Assembly: GCA_007713455.1 (NCBI GenBank)
Contig: VMRT01000007.1
Location: forward strand, 372,001-436,000
Reading direction: 5' to 3'
DNA: 64,000 nt
DNA from: Pseudomonas sp.
GTDB lineage: Bacteria; Pseudomonadota; Gammaproteobacteria; Pseudomonadales; Pseudomonadaceae
This document shows positions 39,849 to 48,257 of the stretch, piece by piece (the stretch's first letter is position 1; every line of letters begins with the position of its first letter). A program made the translations under genes and the position numbers. The notes under the pieces were generated by a model. It was given only the letters and a program-made list of their open reading frames with translations. It was not told the DNA's origin and ran no database searches.

Positions 39849-41621
39849 TCAATAAGTCCGAACCTTGGGCTCGAATGCCGGAACGGTCTTCGGAGCGAAG
39901 TTCACGGCACGCTTGGCAACGCGCTTGTCACCCGGGAAGTACAGGGTGTGGCACAGCCAATTCTCGTCATCACGCTCTTCGAAATCTTCGCGAGCATGCG
40001 CGCCACGGGATTCCTTGCGGTTCTCCGCGGCAATAGCAGTAGCCTCGGCAACTTCCAGCAGGTTCTGCAGCTCGAGCGCTTCGATGCGCGCGGTGTTGAA
40101 CGCCTGGCTCTTGTCCGAGATCTTGACATTGGCGATACGCTGACGCAGGTCCACCAGCTGAGCGATACCCTTCTGCATGTACTCGCCGGTACGGAATACA
40201 CCGAAGTAGTTCTGCATGCAGTTCTGCAGTTCTTTGCGCAGCGGGGCGACGTCTTCACCAGTGGTGCGCTCGTTGAGACCGGCAAGACGGCTCAGGGCGA
40301 CGTCCAGATCGGTTTCGCTGGCACCGCGATGCTCGATACCTTCCTTCAGCGCTTTCTCCAGGTGCAGACCTGCGGCGCGACCGAACACAACCAGATCCAG
40401 CAGCGAGTTGCCGCCCAGGCGGTTGGCGCCATGCACCGATACACAAGCCACTTCGCCTACCGCGAACAGGCCGTCGATGATGGTGTCATTACCATTGGCG
40501 TCTTGAGTGATGGCCTGACCATGAATATTAGTGGCGATACCACCCATCATGTAGTGACAGGTCGGCACGACCGGTACCGGAGCGGTCACCGGATCGACAT
40601 GCGCAAAGGTCTTCGACAGTTCACAGATGCCCGGCAGGCGGCTGTGCAGCACTTCTTCACCGAGGTGATCCAGCTTCAGCATCACGTGGTCACCATCCGG
40701 GCCACAGCCATTGCCAGCCAGGATTTCCTTGACCATCGAGCGCGCAACGACGTCACGACCAGCCAGGTCTTTCGCATTAGGAGCATAGCGCTCCATGAAA
40801 CGCTCGCCGTGCTTGTTGATCAGGTAGCCACCTTCACCACGGCAACCTTCGGTTACCAGCACACCCGCGCCGGCGATACCGGTCGGGTGGAACTGCCACA
40901 TCTCGATGTCTTGGACCGGCACGCCTGCGCGCAGCGCCATGCCCACGCCGTCGCCGGTGTTGATCAGAGCATTGGTGGTCGATGCATAGATGCGACCAGC
41001 ACCACCAGTCGCAAGAACAGTGGCCTTCGAACGAATGTAAACGGTTTCACCGGTTTCGATACAGATGGCGATAACACCAACGACCGCACCATCCTGGTTC
41101 TTAACCAGATCGACCGCATACCACTCATTGAGGAATACGGTGTCGTTCTTCAGGTTGCCCTGATAGAGGGTGTGCAGCAGTGCATGACCAGTACGGTCGG
41201 CGGCAGCGCAGGTACGAGCAGCCTGCCCGCCCTTGCCGAAATCCTTGGACTGACCACCGAACGGACGCTGATAGATACGACCCTGCTCGGTACGGGAAAA
41301 CGGCAGGCCCATGTGCTCGAGCTCGAACACAGCTTCCGGGCCGACGGAACACATGTACTCGATAGCGTCCTGATCACCGATATAGTCGGAACCCTTGACG
41401 GTATCGTACATATGCCAGCGCCAGTCATCATTCGGATCGGCCGAAGCGATGGCGCAGGTGATGCCACCCTGAGCGGAAACGGTGTGCGAACGAGTCGGGA
41501 AAACCTTGGTGACCACAGCGGTCTTGTGACCGGACTGGGACAACTGCAGCGCCGCGCGCATACCGGCGCCACCGCCACCAACGATGATGGCGTCAAAAGA
41601 AAGCGTACGAATGTTAGCCAT
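39849..41621 (-). CDS. sdhA: Succinate dehydrogenase flavoprotein subunit
   Basis: The 590-residue subunit oxidises succinate to fumarate at a covalently bound FAD. The nucleotide site [10 protein letters not shown] and the FAD-linking histidine H46 ([10 protein letters not shown]) are present, as are the substrate-site segments HPTGIAGAG and CHYMMGGI. The length is close to the E. coli enzyme. It starts three bases after the sdhD stop, so translation is tightly coupled. Confidence 0.97.
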   Translation of the reverse strand: MANIRTLSFDAIIVGGGGAGMRAALQLSQSGHKTAVVTKVFPTRSHTVSAQGGITCAIASADPNDDWRWHMYDTVKGSDYIGDQDAIEYMCSVGPEAVFELEHMGLPFSRTEQGRIYQRPFGGQSKDFGKGGQAARTCAAADRTGHALLHTLYQGNLKNDTVFLNEWYAVDLVKNQDGAVVGVIAICIETGETVYIRSKATVLATGGAGRIYASTTNALINTGDGVGMALRAGVPVQDIEMWQFHPTGIAGAGVLVTEGCRGEGGYLINKHGERFMERYAPNAKDLAGRDVVARSMVKEILAGNGCGPDGDHVMLKLDHLGEEVLHSRLPGICELSKTFAHVDPVTAPVPVVPTCHYMMGGIATNIHGQAITQDANGNDTIIDGLFAVGEVACVSVHGANRLGGNSLLDLVVFGRAAGLHLEKALKEGIEHRGASETDLDVALSRLAGLNERTTGEDVAPLRKELQNCMQNYFGVFRTGEYMQKGIAQLVDLRQRIANVKISDKSQAFNTARIEALELQNLLEVAEATAIAAENRKESRGAHAREDFEERDDENWLCHTLYFPGDKRVAKRAVNFAPKTVPAFEPKVRTY

Positions 41622-41624
41622 GAA

Positions 41625-41993
41625 TCAGATACCCCAAAGAATCTGCACGCCCCAGACGAAGAAGGTGAACATGGCAATGCCACACACCGCCTGGAACAGG
41701 AAACGAACGCCGGTAGCCCACTTGCCGATCGCCATGTTGGTCAGGTAGTCAGTGGAAATCGTCCACATACCAACCCACGCGTGCACACTCAGGGCAACCA
41801 GCGCCAACAGGCTGAAGATCCGCATCCAGTTGGCCGAAAACAGCTCATGCCACTGTGCATACTCCAAATCCGGGTTCGCAATCAGGTACCCAAGCAGGAA
41901 CAGAAAATAAGCCGCAAGAACCACTGCAGAAACGCGCTGTGCCATCCAGTCGTACAGACCCGAGCGCGAAAAGTTGGTGACATTGGTTACCAT
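41625..41993 (-). CDS. sdhD: Succinate dehydrogenase membrane anchor subunit
   Basis: The 122-residue hydrophobic protein has three membrane helices and the SdhD quinone/haem region (SVHAWVGMWTISTDYL). With SdhC it anchors SdhAB in the inner membrane. The start is ATG at 41993, with GGGAG seven bases upstream; it overlaps the sdhC stop by seven bases. A GTG at 41999 is in frame but too close to the ribosome site. Confidence 0.95.
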   Translation of the reverse strand: MVTNVTNFSRSGLYDWMAQRVSAVVLAAYFLFLLGYLIANPDLEYAQWHELFSANWMRIFSLLALVALSVHAWVGMWTISTDYLTNMAIGKWATGVRFLFQAVCGIAMFTFFVWGVQILWGI

Positions 41994-42361
41994 ATCCACA
42001 CTCCCGCCAGAACGATCAGCACCGCCGACACGGCGATTACGATTTTCGAGCCCAGCTTGCCGCCTTCCAACGTCTCGCCATGCCCAGTGTCCATGATCAG
42101 GTGACGCACACCCGCCACCAGGTGATACAGCAGTGCGGACAGCAACGCCCAGCTCACCAGCTTGGCCAGGGGGCTGCTCAGATACGCACGAACATCCTCA
42201 AAGCCTTCTGGCGAAGACAACGAGGTATCGAGCGCAAGCAGCAACAAGGCGACACCGACGAACAGGATGACACCGGATACACGGTGGAGAATCGACGTGT
42301 AAGCAGTGATGGGGAGTTTTATTGTCCTAAGATCTAGGTTTACAGGTCGTTGGCTTTTCAC
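41987..42361 (-). CDS. sdhC: Succinate dehydrogenase cytochrome b556 subunit
   Basis: The 124-residue subunit has three membrane helices and the family signatures RPVNLDLRTIKLPITAY and SILHRVSG. The haem-ligand histidine lies in LLYHLVAGVRHL. It starts with GTG behind a weak, A-rich ribosome site, which could keep translation low or open to regulation. It is the first gene of sdhCDAB. Confidence 0.95.
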   Translation of the reverse strand: MKSQRPVNLDLRTIKLPITAYTSILHRVSGVILFVGVALLLLALDTSLSSPEGFEDVRAYLSSPLAKLVSWALLSALLYHLVAGVRHLIMDTGHGETLEGGKLGSKIVIAVSAVLIVLAGVWIW

Positions 42362-42492
42362 GGCTTTTTTTCACACTTGAGAGCCCCAGAGCGCAGGGCA
42401 AAGTTGTTGGGAAGAGTACGCAGCAGTACCCGCTACCCACGAGTGACAACCTACAGAATACTGCCTGTAAGGCCCCTGCCGGTCGGTGTCCG

Positions 42493-42521
42493 AGTATAAA
42501 CAGTTAGGTCACTAATGACAA
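42493..42521 (-). promoter_or_regulatory. Predicted sigma70 promoter of sdhCDAB
   Basis: On the minus strand TTGTCA (42516-42521) and TATACT (42493-42498) are separated by 17 bases. The predicted start near 42486 leaves an untranslated leader of about 125 bases. Confidence 0.8.
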
Positions 42522-42635
42522 TGTGGTGAAGTGCCACTAAAGGCTGATAGCAGCCCCTATATAAATGCCGTAAACAGTGCACCCAAGCTGTACGCATCCC
42601 CCTGCAGAGCCCTCTACGGCATGGGTTCACGCAAA
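42522..42635. other. Centre of the sdhC-gltA divergent region
   Basis: These bases separate the two divergent promoters, which together occupy a 360-base gene-free stretch (42362-42721). The centre is AT-rich around 42556-42572 and could bind regulators. I cannot name an operator. No gene is visible. Confidence 0.5.
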
Positions 42636-42663
42636 TTGACTTTGCGATTTATCACTCTATAGT
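42636..42663 (+). promoter_or_regulatory. Predicted sigma70 promoter of gltA
   Basis: TTGACT (42636-42641) and TATAGT (42658-42663) are separated by 16 bases, both close to consensus. The predicted leader is about 52 bases and ends in a perfect AGGAGG (42710-42715) six bases before the gltA ATG. Confidence 0.82.
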
Positions 42664-42721
42664 GATGCGGGCCCTGCGTGGGGGGCCATGATGATTCCAA
42701 GCACAAAACAGGAGGCCATAC

Positions 42722-43993
42722 ATGGCTGACAAGAAAGCGCAGTTGATCATCGAGGGCGCTGCCCCCGTCGAACTGCCCGTTTTAACCGGTACCGTAGGGC
42801 CTGATGTAATAGACGTACGAAGCCTGACCTCCACGGGTCACTTCACCTTCGATCCCGGCTTCATGTCGACCGCCTCTTGCGAGTCCAAGATCACCTACAT
42901 CGACGGCGATAAGGGCATCCTGCTGCACCGCGGCTATCCCATCGAGCAGCTGGCAGAGAAATCCGACTACCTGGAAACCTGCTACCTGCTGCTGAACGGC
43001 GAACTGCCTACCGCCGAGCAGAAGGCACAGTTCGTCAGCACCGTGAAGAACCACACCATGGTTCACGAGCAGCTGAAGTCCTTCCTTAATGGCTTCCGTC
43101 GTGACGCTCACCCCATGGCCATCATGTGCGGCGTAGTCGGCGCACTCTCGGCCTTCTACCACGACTCCCTAGACATCAACGACCCGCACCATCGCGAGAT
43201 TTCCGCGGTGCGCCTGGTCGCGAAGATGCCGACCATTGCTGCAATGGTCTACAAGTACTCGATCGGTCAGCCGCTGATGTATCCGCGCAACGATCTGAGC
43301 TACTCGGAAAACTTCCTGCACATGATGTTCAACACCCCGTGCGAGATCAAACCGATCAGCCCGGTGCTGGCCAAGGCAATGGATCGCATCTTCATCCTGC
43401 ACGCCGACCATGAGCAGAACGCCTCGACTTCCACCGTACGCCTCGCCGGCTCCACCGGTGCCAACCCGTTCGCCTGCATCGCAGCCGGCATCGCCGCTCT
43501 GTGGGGACCGGCACACGGCGGCGCGAACGAAGCCGTACTCACCATGCTGGACGAGATCGGCGACGTATCGAACGTCGAGAAATTCCTGGCGAAGGCCAAG
43601 GACAAGAACGATCCGTTCAAGCTGATGGGCTTCGGGCATCGCGTCTACAAGAACTTCGACCCGCGCGCAAAGGTCATGAAGCAGACCTGCGACGAGGTGC
43701 TGGGCGAGCTGGGTATCAACGATCCGCAGCTGGATCTGGCCATGAAGCTGGAAGAGATTGCTCTCAACGATCCTTACTTCGCCGAGCGCAACCTTTATCC
43801 GAACGTGGACTTCTACTCGGGCATCATTCTCAAGGCTATCGGCATTCCGACCAGCATGTTCACCGTCATCTTTGCCTTGGCGCGTACTGTTGGCTGGATT
43901 TCCCACTGGAAGGAAATGATCGCCTCCGGCCAGAAGATCGGCCGCCCGCGTCAGCTGTATACCGGCCACACCAAGCGCGACCTGCCGCGTTAA
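42722..43993 (+). CDS. gltA: Citrate synthase (type II)
   Basis: The 423-residue enzyme condenses acetyl-CoA and oxaloacetate. The catalytic residues H265 (LWGPAHGG), H306 (GFGHRVYK) and D363 (NVDFYSG) are in place, and the N-terminal extension is that of the NADH-sensitive hexameric type. A very strong ribosome site and promoter precede it and an intrinsic terminator follows, so it is monocistronic and divergent from sdhCDAB. Confidence 0.97.
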   Translation: MADKKAQLIIEGAAPVELPVLTGTVGPDVIDVRSLTSTGHFTFDPGFMSTASCESKITYIDGDKGILLHRGYPIEQLAEKSDYLETCYLLLNGELPTAEQKAQFVSTVKNHTMVHEQLKSFLNGFRRDAHPMAIMCGVVGALSAFYHDSLDINDPHHREISAVRLVAKMPTIAAMVYKYSIGQPLMYPRNDLSYSENFLHMMFNTPCEIKPISPVLAKAMDRIFILHADHEQNASTSTVRLAGSTGANPFACIAAGIAALWGPAHGGANEAVLTMLDEIGDVSNVEKFLAKAKDKNDPFKLMGFGHRVYKNFDPRAKVMKQTCDEVLGELGINDPQLDLAMKLEEIALNDPYFAERNLYPNVDFYSGIILKAIGIPTSMFTVIFALARTVGWISHWKEMIASGQKIGRPRQLYTGHTKRDLPR

Positions 43994-44012
43994 GCGACAA
44001 CCAGCGCAAAAT

Positions 44013-44038
44013 AAGGCTGCCCTTGGGCAGCCTTTTTT
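44013..44038 (+). terminator. Intrinsic terminator of gltA
   Basis: AAGGCTGCCC / GGGCAGCCTT (44013-44022 and 44025-44034) pairs perfectly and runs into six T residues. It starts 20 bases after the gltA stop. Confidence 0.93.
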
Positions 44039-44245
44039 ATTCCCCCTGGGCCGACTGAATATTTATCCCTTCCATTCGATTCACTAAAGGTCGACACAGG
44101 TGAGCGATGGCCATCGAGCGCAATCAGCGATCTTCCGGCCTGACGTCATTGATCAGCTCTCAGCAGACATACCGGCGGAGCCAGCAACTCATAGCCCGAC
44201 GAGCAGTTGAATACGCAATCTTGGACTTAACAAGCGCAGACTTGC

Positions 44246-44497
44246 CTATGCAGTCGCTTGCTCCAGCCAACCCAACAATCGAATCGCATCCTCCCTAGTT
44301 TCACCACAGCAAACAGGGTCCGCCGAAAAAGCAGAGCAGACAACCGGCCGCCGCGGATCGCCGAACAGCAAACAGAGAAAGTCAGCGCCTAATTGAATAC
44401 AGCGCTCCCCAGCGCGCTTGCCATGAGGCATGCCAGGTATCGAGGAGCTAATGGAGGGCGCGATACAGCATGCACCGCAACCAGGGCGACAATCCAT
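44246..44497 (-). CDS. YkgJ-type cysteine cluster protein
   Basis: The 83-residue protein has nine cysteines, including the N-terminal cluster CRPGCGACC (C3, C7, C10, C11) and C33, C42, C54, C63 and C64. This pattern marks the YkgJ/YcgN zinc- or iron-chelating family, whose exact role is unknown. The frame extends back to 44620, but the ATG at 44497, with GAGTGG upstream, starts directly at the cluster as in relatives. It stands alone between gltA and a divergent DUF486 gene. Confidence 0.82.
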   Translation of the reverse strand: MDCRPGCGACCIAPSISSSIPGMPHGKRAGERCIQLGADFLCLLFGDPRRPVVCSAFSADPVCCGETREDAIRLLGWLEQATA

Positions 44498-44625
44498 AAA
44501 CTGCCACTCAGTAAAAAAACGGGCGCGATAATAATCTGGCCAAAGCAAAGACACCAGATGCGCCATTGCAGGCGACCGCAGGTGCAAATACGCTAGCGCG
44601 TCGCTATTTCGAGCCCACACCCATC

Positions 44626-44967
44626 ATGCCTGTCTGGTTGCAAACCGCCGCCCTACTCTGCTGCTCCAACCTCTTCATGACCTTCGCCTGGTACGGCCAC
44701 CTGAAGAGCCTGAACGGCAAACCCTGGCTGATCGCCGCACTGATCAGCTGGGGCATCGCCTTCTTCGAATACATTCTGATGGTGCCGGCTAACCGCATCG
44801 GCTATACCGAGCTGTCGATCGGCCAGCTAAAGATCATGCAGGAGGTGATCACGCTGATGGTGTTCGTGCCCTTCAGCGTGCTGTACATGCAGCAGCCATT
44901 GAAGCTGGACTATCTATGGGCAGGGCTTTGCATGGTCGGAGCGGTCTACTTCATTTTTCGCAGCTAG
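44626..44967 (+). CDS. DMT family protein (DUF486)
   Basis: The 113-residue protein has four membrane helices and the DUF486 signatures [14 protein letters not shown] and [15 protein letters not shown]. It resembles half-size drug/metabolite transporters, though no substrate is known. The ATG at 44626 matches the family N-terminus but has a poor Shine-Dalgarno site, so translation may be weak. Confidence 0.87.
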   Translation: MPVWLQTAALLCCSNLFMTFAWYGHLKSLNGKPWLIAALISWGIAFFEYILMVPANRIGYTELSIGQLKIMQEVITLMVFVPFSVLYMQQPLKLDYLWAGLCMVGAVYFIFRS

Positions 44968-45044
44968 CACTTCTGCCAGGTGACGCCAGGCCTGGCGCTT
45001 GGGCATACTGGCGACCCTTTTCCCGACCCTGCAAAGGAATCCAA

Positions 45045-45326
45045 ATGTTCAAGGTCAATGAGTACTTCGATGGCACCGTCAAATCCATCGCCTTCGACAT
45101 GACTGAAGGCCCGGCCACGATCGGCGTCATGGCGCCAGGTGAATACGAGTTCGGCACCGCCCAACTGGAAGTCATGCACGTAGTTGCCGGCAGCCTGGAC
45201 GTTAAACTGCCGGGTAGCGACGCCTGGGAAACCTTCGCCAGCGGCAGCCAGTTCACCGTACCGGCGAACAGCAAGTTTCAGCTGAAGGTGACGGTTGAAA
45301 CCGCCTATCTGTGCGAGTATCGCTGA
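45045..45326 (+). CDS. ppnP: Pyrimidine/purine nucleoside phosphorylase
   Basis: The 93-residue cupin-like protein ([17 protein letters not shown]) is the PpnP/YaiE (formerly UPF0345) family, shown in E. coli to split several nucleosides with phosphate into base and ribose-1-phosphate. Length and the central [16 protein letters not shown] barrel match. AAAGGA six bases before the ATG fixes the start. Confidence 0.92.
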   Translation: MFKVNEYFDGTVKSIAFDMTEGPATIGVMAPGEYEFGTAQLEVMHVVAGSLDVKLPGSDAWETFASGSQFTVPANSKFQLKVTVETAYLCEYR

Positions 45327-45361
45327 GACGCAGCGAGCACTGCCGGAGACGGTGGGTTCGC

Positions 45362-45387
45362 GGTGGATGAGCGAAGCGTCATCCACC
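45362..45387. repeat. REP-like palindromic element
   Basis: GGTGGATGA and TCATCCACC (45362-45370 and 45379-45387) form a perfect hairpin with the loop GCGAAGCG, followed by CTAC. I recall this motif as dispersed in intergenic regions of the P. stutzeri group, but only one copy is in the window. It lies between the convergent ppnP and fliT genes. Confidence 0.65.
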
Positions 45388-45452
45388 CTACTCCACGCAT
45401 CCTCGGTACCGCCCAGCTCTTCGCCGCGCGAATGATCCAGCGTGACGGGCGC

Positions 45453-45746
45453 CTAGCCTAGCGACCCGTAAGCACGGCTGACCTGCTTGCCCTGATTCAG
45501 CTTGGTCAGCTCCGCGGCCAGCCGCTCGCGCTCTGCGCGCCCCGCCCGCTGAAGCTCATCATACAGAGCCGCCACTGCGTCGATTTCTGCACGCAGCCCG
45601 ACATCAGCTGCATCTTCGTCGCACAACGACGCCACCAGCGCGCTGCACTCATGATCCAGCGAGCTGACCGCGCCCCATTCCCCGGCACTCAGTGCGCCGC
45701 GGAGCTTTTGCGCCAAAGCGGCAAAGGCCTGCTTCTTCAACGACAT
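45453..45746 (-). CDS. fliT: Flagellar protein FliT (putative)
   Basis: The 97-residue, fully helical, charged protein lies directly after fliS, where Pseudomonas encodes FliT. FliT chaperones the cap protein FliD and in enterobacteria also inhibits FlhDC, which Pseudomonas lacks. Sequence identity in this family is low, so position carries most of the weight. GGGGA before the ATG at 45746 supports the start; the longer frame to 45809 overlaps fliS. Confidence 0.72.
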   Translation of the reverse strand: MSLKKQAFAALAQKLRGALSAGEWGAVSSLDHECSALVASLCDEDAADVGLRAEIDAVAALYDELQRAGRAERERLAAELTKLNQGKQVSRAYGSLG

Positions 45747-45792
45747 CTTTTCCCCGAAAACACGGTAAGCCAACAAGTCAGCTTCAGGTGAA

Positions 45793-46179
45793 TCAGCCCC
45801 TGGGCGCAATCTGATCCCAAGCCAGTTTTATCTCACCCAGAAGCCTGCCCACTTCGTTCAGCTTGTCGACATCGTTATGTCGGCTCGCTTCGAACAGGCG
45901 CATCGTCATATATTCGTACAGGCGATCAAGGTTGGCCGCCAGCTCGCCGCCAACATCCTGATCCAGCGCATCACGCAGCCCACCGATGATATTGATGGCC
46001 TTGCCGATCAGCACACCCTTCTCAGCGAAAGCCTCACGCTCCATCGCACCTTTGGCCTGAGCGATACGATCCAAACCGCCTTGCATCAGCATCTGAATCA
46101 GGCGATGCGGGTCGGCCTCGGTAACTTGGGCTTTTACGCCAACCTGCTGGTATTGCCGCATTGCTGCCATAGCATTCAT
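45793..46179 (-). CDS. fliS: Flagellar export chaperone FliS
   Basis: The 128-residue helical protein contains the FliS signatures ADPHRLIQMLMQGGLDRIAQA and LNRL-like NLDRLYEYMTMRL. It binds the C-terminus of flagellin and prevents premature polymerisation before export. AAGGGG lies upstream of the ATG. A sigma28 promoter stands just upstream, after the fliD terminator. Confidence 0.93.
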   Translation of the reverse strand: MNAMAAMRQYQQVGVKAQVTEADPHRLIQMLMQGGLDRIAQAKGAMEREAFAEKGVLIGKAINIIGGLRDALDQDVGGELAANLDRLYEYMTMRLFEASRHNDVDKLNEVGRLLGEIKLAWDQIAPRG

Positions 46180-46218
46180 TTGGATGAGCCCCTTGCCACA
46201 TCGATCTCACATGCCTGT

Positions 46219-46245
46219 TTATCGGTCGTCTGGCGCAAGACTTGA
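46219..46245 (-). promoter_or_regulatory. Predicted sigma28 (FliA) promoter of fliS-fliT
   Basis: On the minus strand TCAAGTCT (46238-46245), 11 bases and ACCGATAA (46219-46226) match TAAAGTTT-N11-GCCGATAA at 13 of 16 positions with exact spacing. The predicted leader before fliS is about 33 bases. Confidence 0.75.
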
Positions 46246-46257
46246 GTTTGTTTTGCA

Positions 46258-46282
46258 AACAAAAAACCGCCCACCGACGGTT
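46258..46282 (-). terminator. Intrinsic terminator of fliD
   Basis: On the minus strand AACCG and CGGTT arms (46278-46282 and 46265-46269, with partial inner pairing) are followed by TTTTTTG and TTT. It begins 20 bases after the fliD stop. Confidence 0.8.
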
Positions 46283-46301
46283 CTTGTATAAGCAGTCTGG
46301 C

Positions 46302-47783
46302 CTACTTTTTCGAATTGCTCGCTGCCCAAGGCAGATTCTCCAGCGACGCGAGAAGGCTCGAAGACGTGTTAGACAACTGCCCCACCAACAGATCCATTGC
46401 ATTGAACTGCTTGTACAGTCGCTCCTGAAGCGAGGTGATACGGCGGGTGAGCGCCTCTTTCTGATCATCTATCTTAGTGATCGTCTCGGTCATTGCCTTG
46501 TTGCGCTGCTCGAGTATTCCACCGGTCTCGGTGTATGGCTTCAGCTTCGCATCAAGCCTGGAAGCCAACCCCTTGTCACCTGTGAACAGGCCCGACAATT
46601 CGCCGAAGTTACTGGCCATCGCCTTGTCCAGCTTGGCGCTGTCAATGGCGAGCGTGCCATCCTTCTGTGTGGTGATACCAATATCGGTCAGCGCACGCAG
46701 TGCACCATCACCCTGCACGTTAACCAGCTCGTTGCGAATCGTGTTGAGCAAGGTGCGCGCCGTGGCATCGCCCACCAATGCGCCTATTACGGGCGCCTTA
46801 CCCTCACCCACCGATGTAACCTTGGTCTGCGCATTGATCACGCCGATCAGCTTGTTGTAGCTGTCGACAAAGGACTGAATCTGCTTTTTGACCCCGGCCT
46901 TGTCTTCCGCAACCGTAATGGTCAAGGGCTCGTTGGCGGCCGTTTTGGCCTTGAGGTCGAGCGTGACGCCTTCGATAGCTCTGTCTACTTTGTTGGTCTT
47001 ACTGGTAATCAACAGACCATCAACAGAAATCTGCGCGCTTTGCGCCTTGGAAAGGGTCATGGGGCCTTCCCGGTATAGGGCCATCGCGGACTCATATCCT
47101 TGCGGATCGTTTTCAAAATCGCTCAGCTTTGGTTCGACGATCGAGCCATCAAATTTCAAAGCTTCAAGCGAGAAGCTTCCCAGCCCGGCATTCGTTGTTT
47201 TGCCTTCGACGATTATATCTTCACCCGTCCCGGTACTGGCACTGCTGAGTACCAGTCGCGCACCCGCATCATCTGTAACGATGGTGGCAGTCAGCCCAAT
47301 TTCCTTGCCACTCGCATTGACCGCATCGCGAATGCCCGCCAGCGTGTTATTGACCTCGTCAACGGTAACCGAAAGGCTCTTGTCGCCCACCTTGAACGTC
47401 AGCGTGCCGCTGCCAAAGGTAGCGGGCACCTCGGCCGTATTGGTGAATGGCTGCAATGCCACCTTGCTGCTGCTCGCCAGCGACTTGACCTCCAGCTGAT
47501 AGCTGCCAGCTCCCGCCGTAGTTGCTGCCGTAACACCTACCAGATCGGTCTTACTGGACGTAGCCGAGCGCGCTTGGAACAGGTTTGGCTTGTTCAAAGC
47601 ACTCAGCGCGGTCTGGAAGTCACTTATTGCGCCCTTAAGGGCGCCAATCGCTGTGATTTGCGTGGTGGTCTTTTTCTCGAGGGTTGCAAGCTGGCTTTCC
47701 TTCGGAGCACGCTCAGCAGCGACCATACTCGCAACGATACTGTCGATATCGATTCCGGAACCGATGCCTGTTACGCCCGCCAT
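46302..47783 (-). CDS. fliD: Flagellar filament cap protein FliD
   Basis: The 493-residue hook-associated protein 2 has the FliD N-terminal domain (GIGSGIDIDSIVASMVAAER) and a C-terminal coiled region (MTETITKIDDQKEALTRRI). The middle part includes FLG_IN-type strands. It caps the growing filament and directs flagellin insertion; in Pseudomonas it can also act as a mucin adhesin. It follows flaG by 66 bases and precedes fliS. Confidence 0.95.
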   Translation of the reverse strand: MAGVTGIGSGIDIDSIVASMVAAERAPKESQLATLEKKTTTQITAIGALKGAISDFQTALSALNKPNLFQARSATSSKTDLVGVTAATTAGAGSYQLEVKSLASSSKVALQPFTNTAEVPATFGSGTLTFKVGDKSLSVTVDEVNNTLAGIRDAVNASGKEIGLTATIVTDDAGARLVLSSASTGTGEDIIVEGKTTNAGLGSFSLEALKFDGSIVEPKLSDFENDPQGYESAMALYREGPMTLSKAQSAQISVDGLLITSKTNKVDRAIEGVTLDLKAKTAANEPLTITVAEDKAGVKKQIQSFVDSYNKLIGVINAQTKVTSVGEGKAPVIGALVGDATARTLLNTIRNELVNVQGDGALRALTDIGITTQKDGTLAIDSAKLDKAMASNFGELSGLFTGDKGLASRLDAKLKPYTETGGILEQRNKAMTETITKIDDQKEALTRRITSLQERLYKQFNAMDLLVGQLSNTSSSLLASLENLPWAASNSKK

Positions 47784-47833
47784 AGCTTCACCTCGTCAAA
47801 TAAACCACACGTCCGTATCTCGATCAGCAACCA

Positions 47834-47849
47834 TACAAGAAACGTGCCA
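47834..47849 (-). promoter_or_regulatory. Possible sigma54 promoter of fliD
   Basis: On the minus strand TGGCACG-N4-TTGTA matches the RpoN consensus except that the -12 GC is GT. It starts directly after the flaG stop and about 50 bases before the fliD ATG. The P. aeruginosa fliD operon is RpoN-dependent. Confidence 0.45.
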
Positions 47850-48200
47850 CTAAGCCTTAGCCTCGAACAATAGGCTGCGCATCTCATCCAAACGCTCTGC
47901 CAGACGGAGAAGATCTTCGGATGGAATTTGCCGTACCACTTTGCCCGAGTCGCCGTCCAGCACCTGCACTACAACCTGACCGGTGGAATCATCCACGCTG
48001 AAGTTCAAATCGCGCTGCAAGGTCTGCACCTGCGTGCGAATGCGCTCTACTGCTTCGTTTACATCTACTTTCTGTGGCGCCTTGCCAGAGCCACCTTCGC
48101 CCTGCAACGACGAAAGCCCAGCTTCCTGACGAAAGCTGGGCATCGCATTGCTCGACGAGGATGACGCAAGCGTGGCACTCGCTGCTCTTGCGACGTCCAT
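47850..48200 (-). CDS. flaG: Flagellar protein FlaG
   Basis: The 116-residue protein has a variable, serine-rich N-terminus and the FlaG core (VDVNEAVERI, LNFSVDDSTGQVVVQVLD, IPSEDLLRLAERL). FlaG influences filament length. It follows fliC by 57 bases and may be partly cotranscribed with it. Confidence 0.92.
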   Translation of the reverse strand: MDVARAASATLASSSSSNAMPSFRQEAGLSSLQGEGGSGKAPQKVDVNEAVERIRTQVQTLQRDLNFSVDDSTGQVVVQVLDGDSGKVVRQIPSEDLLRLAERLDEMRSLLFEAKA

Positions 48201-48220
48201 GATTCACCTCTCAATGAATC

Positions 48221-48245
48221 GATGGGGCGGAATAACCACCCCATC
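48221..48245 (-). other. Hairpin between fliC and flaG
   Basis: Ten-base arms (48221-48230 and 48236-48245) pair with one mismatch around AATAA. No T-tract follows on the minus strand, so it may attenuate or stabilise the fliC transcript rather than end it. Confidence 0.45.
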
Positions 48246-48257
48246 GGTGAGCCTCGC

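Noticed and set aside
39948..42104. 718-codon plus-strand frame opposite sdhA and sdhD
   Set aside because: It runs antisense across two conserved genes and shows no recognisable protein.
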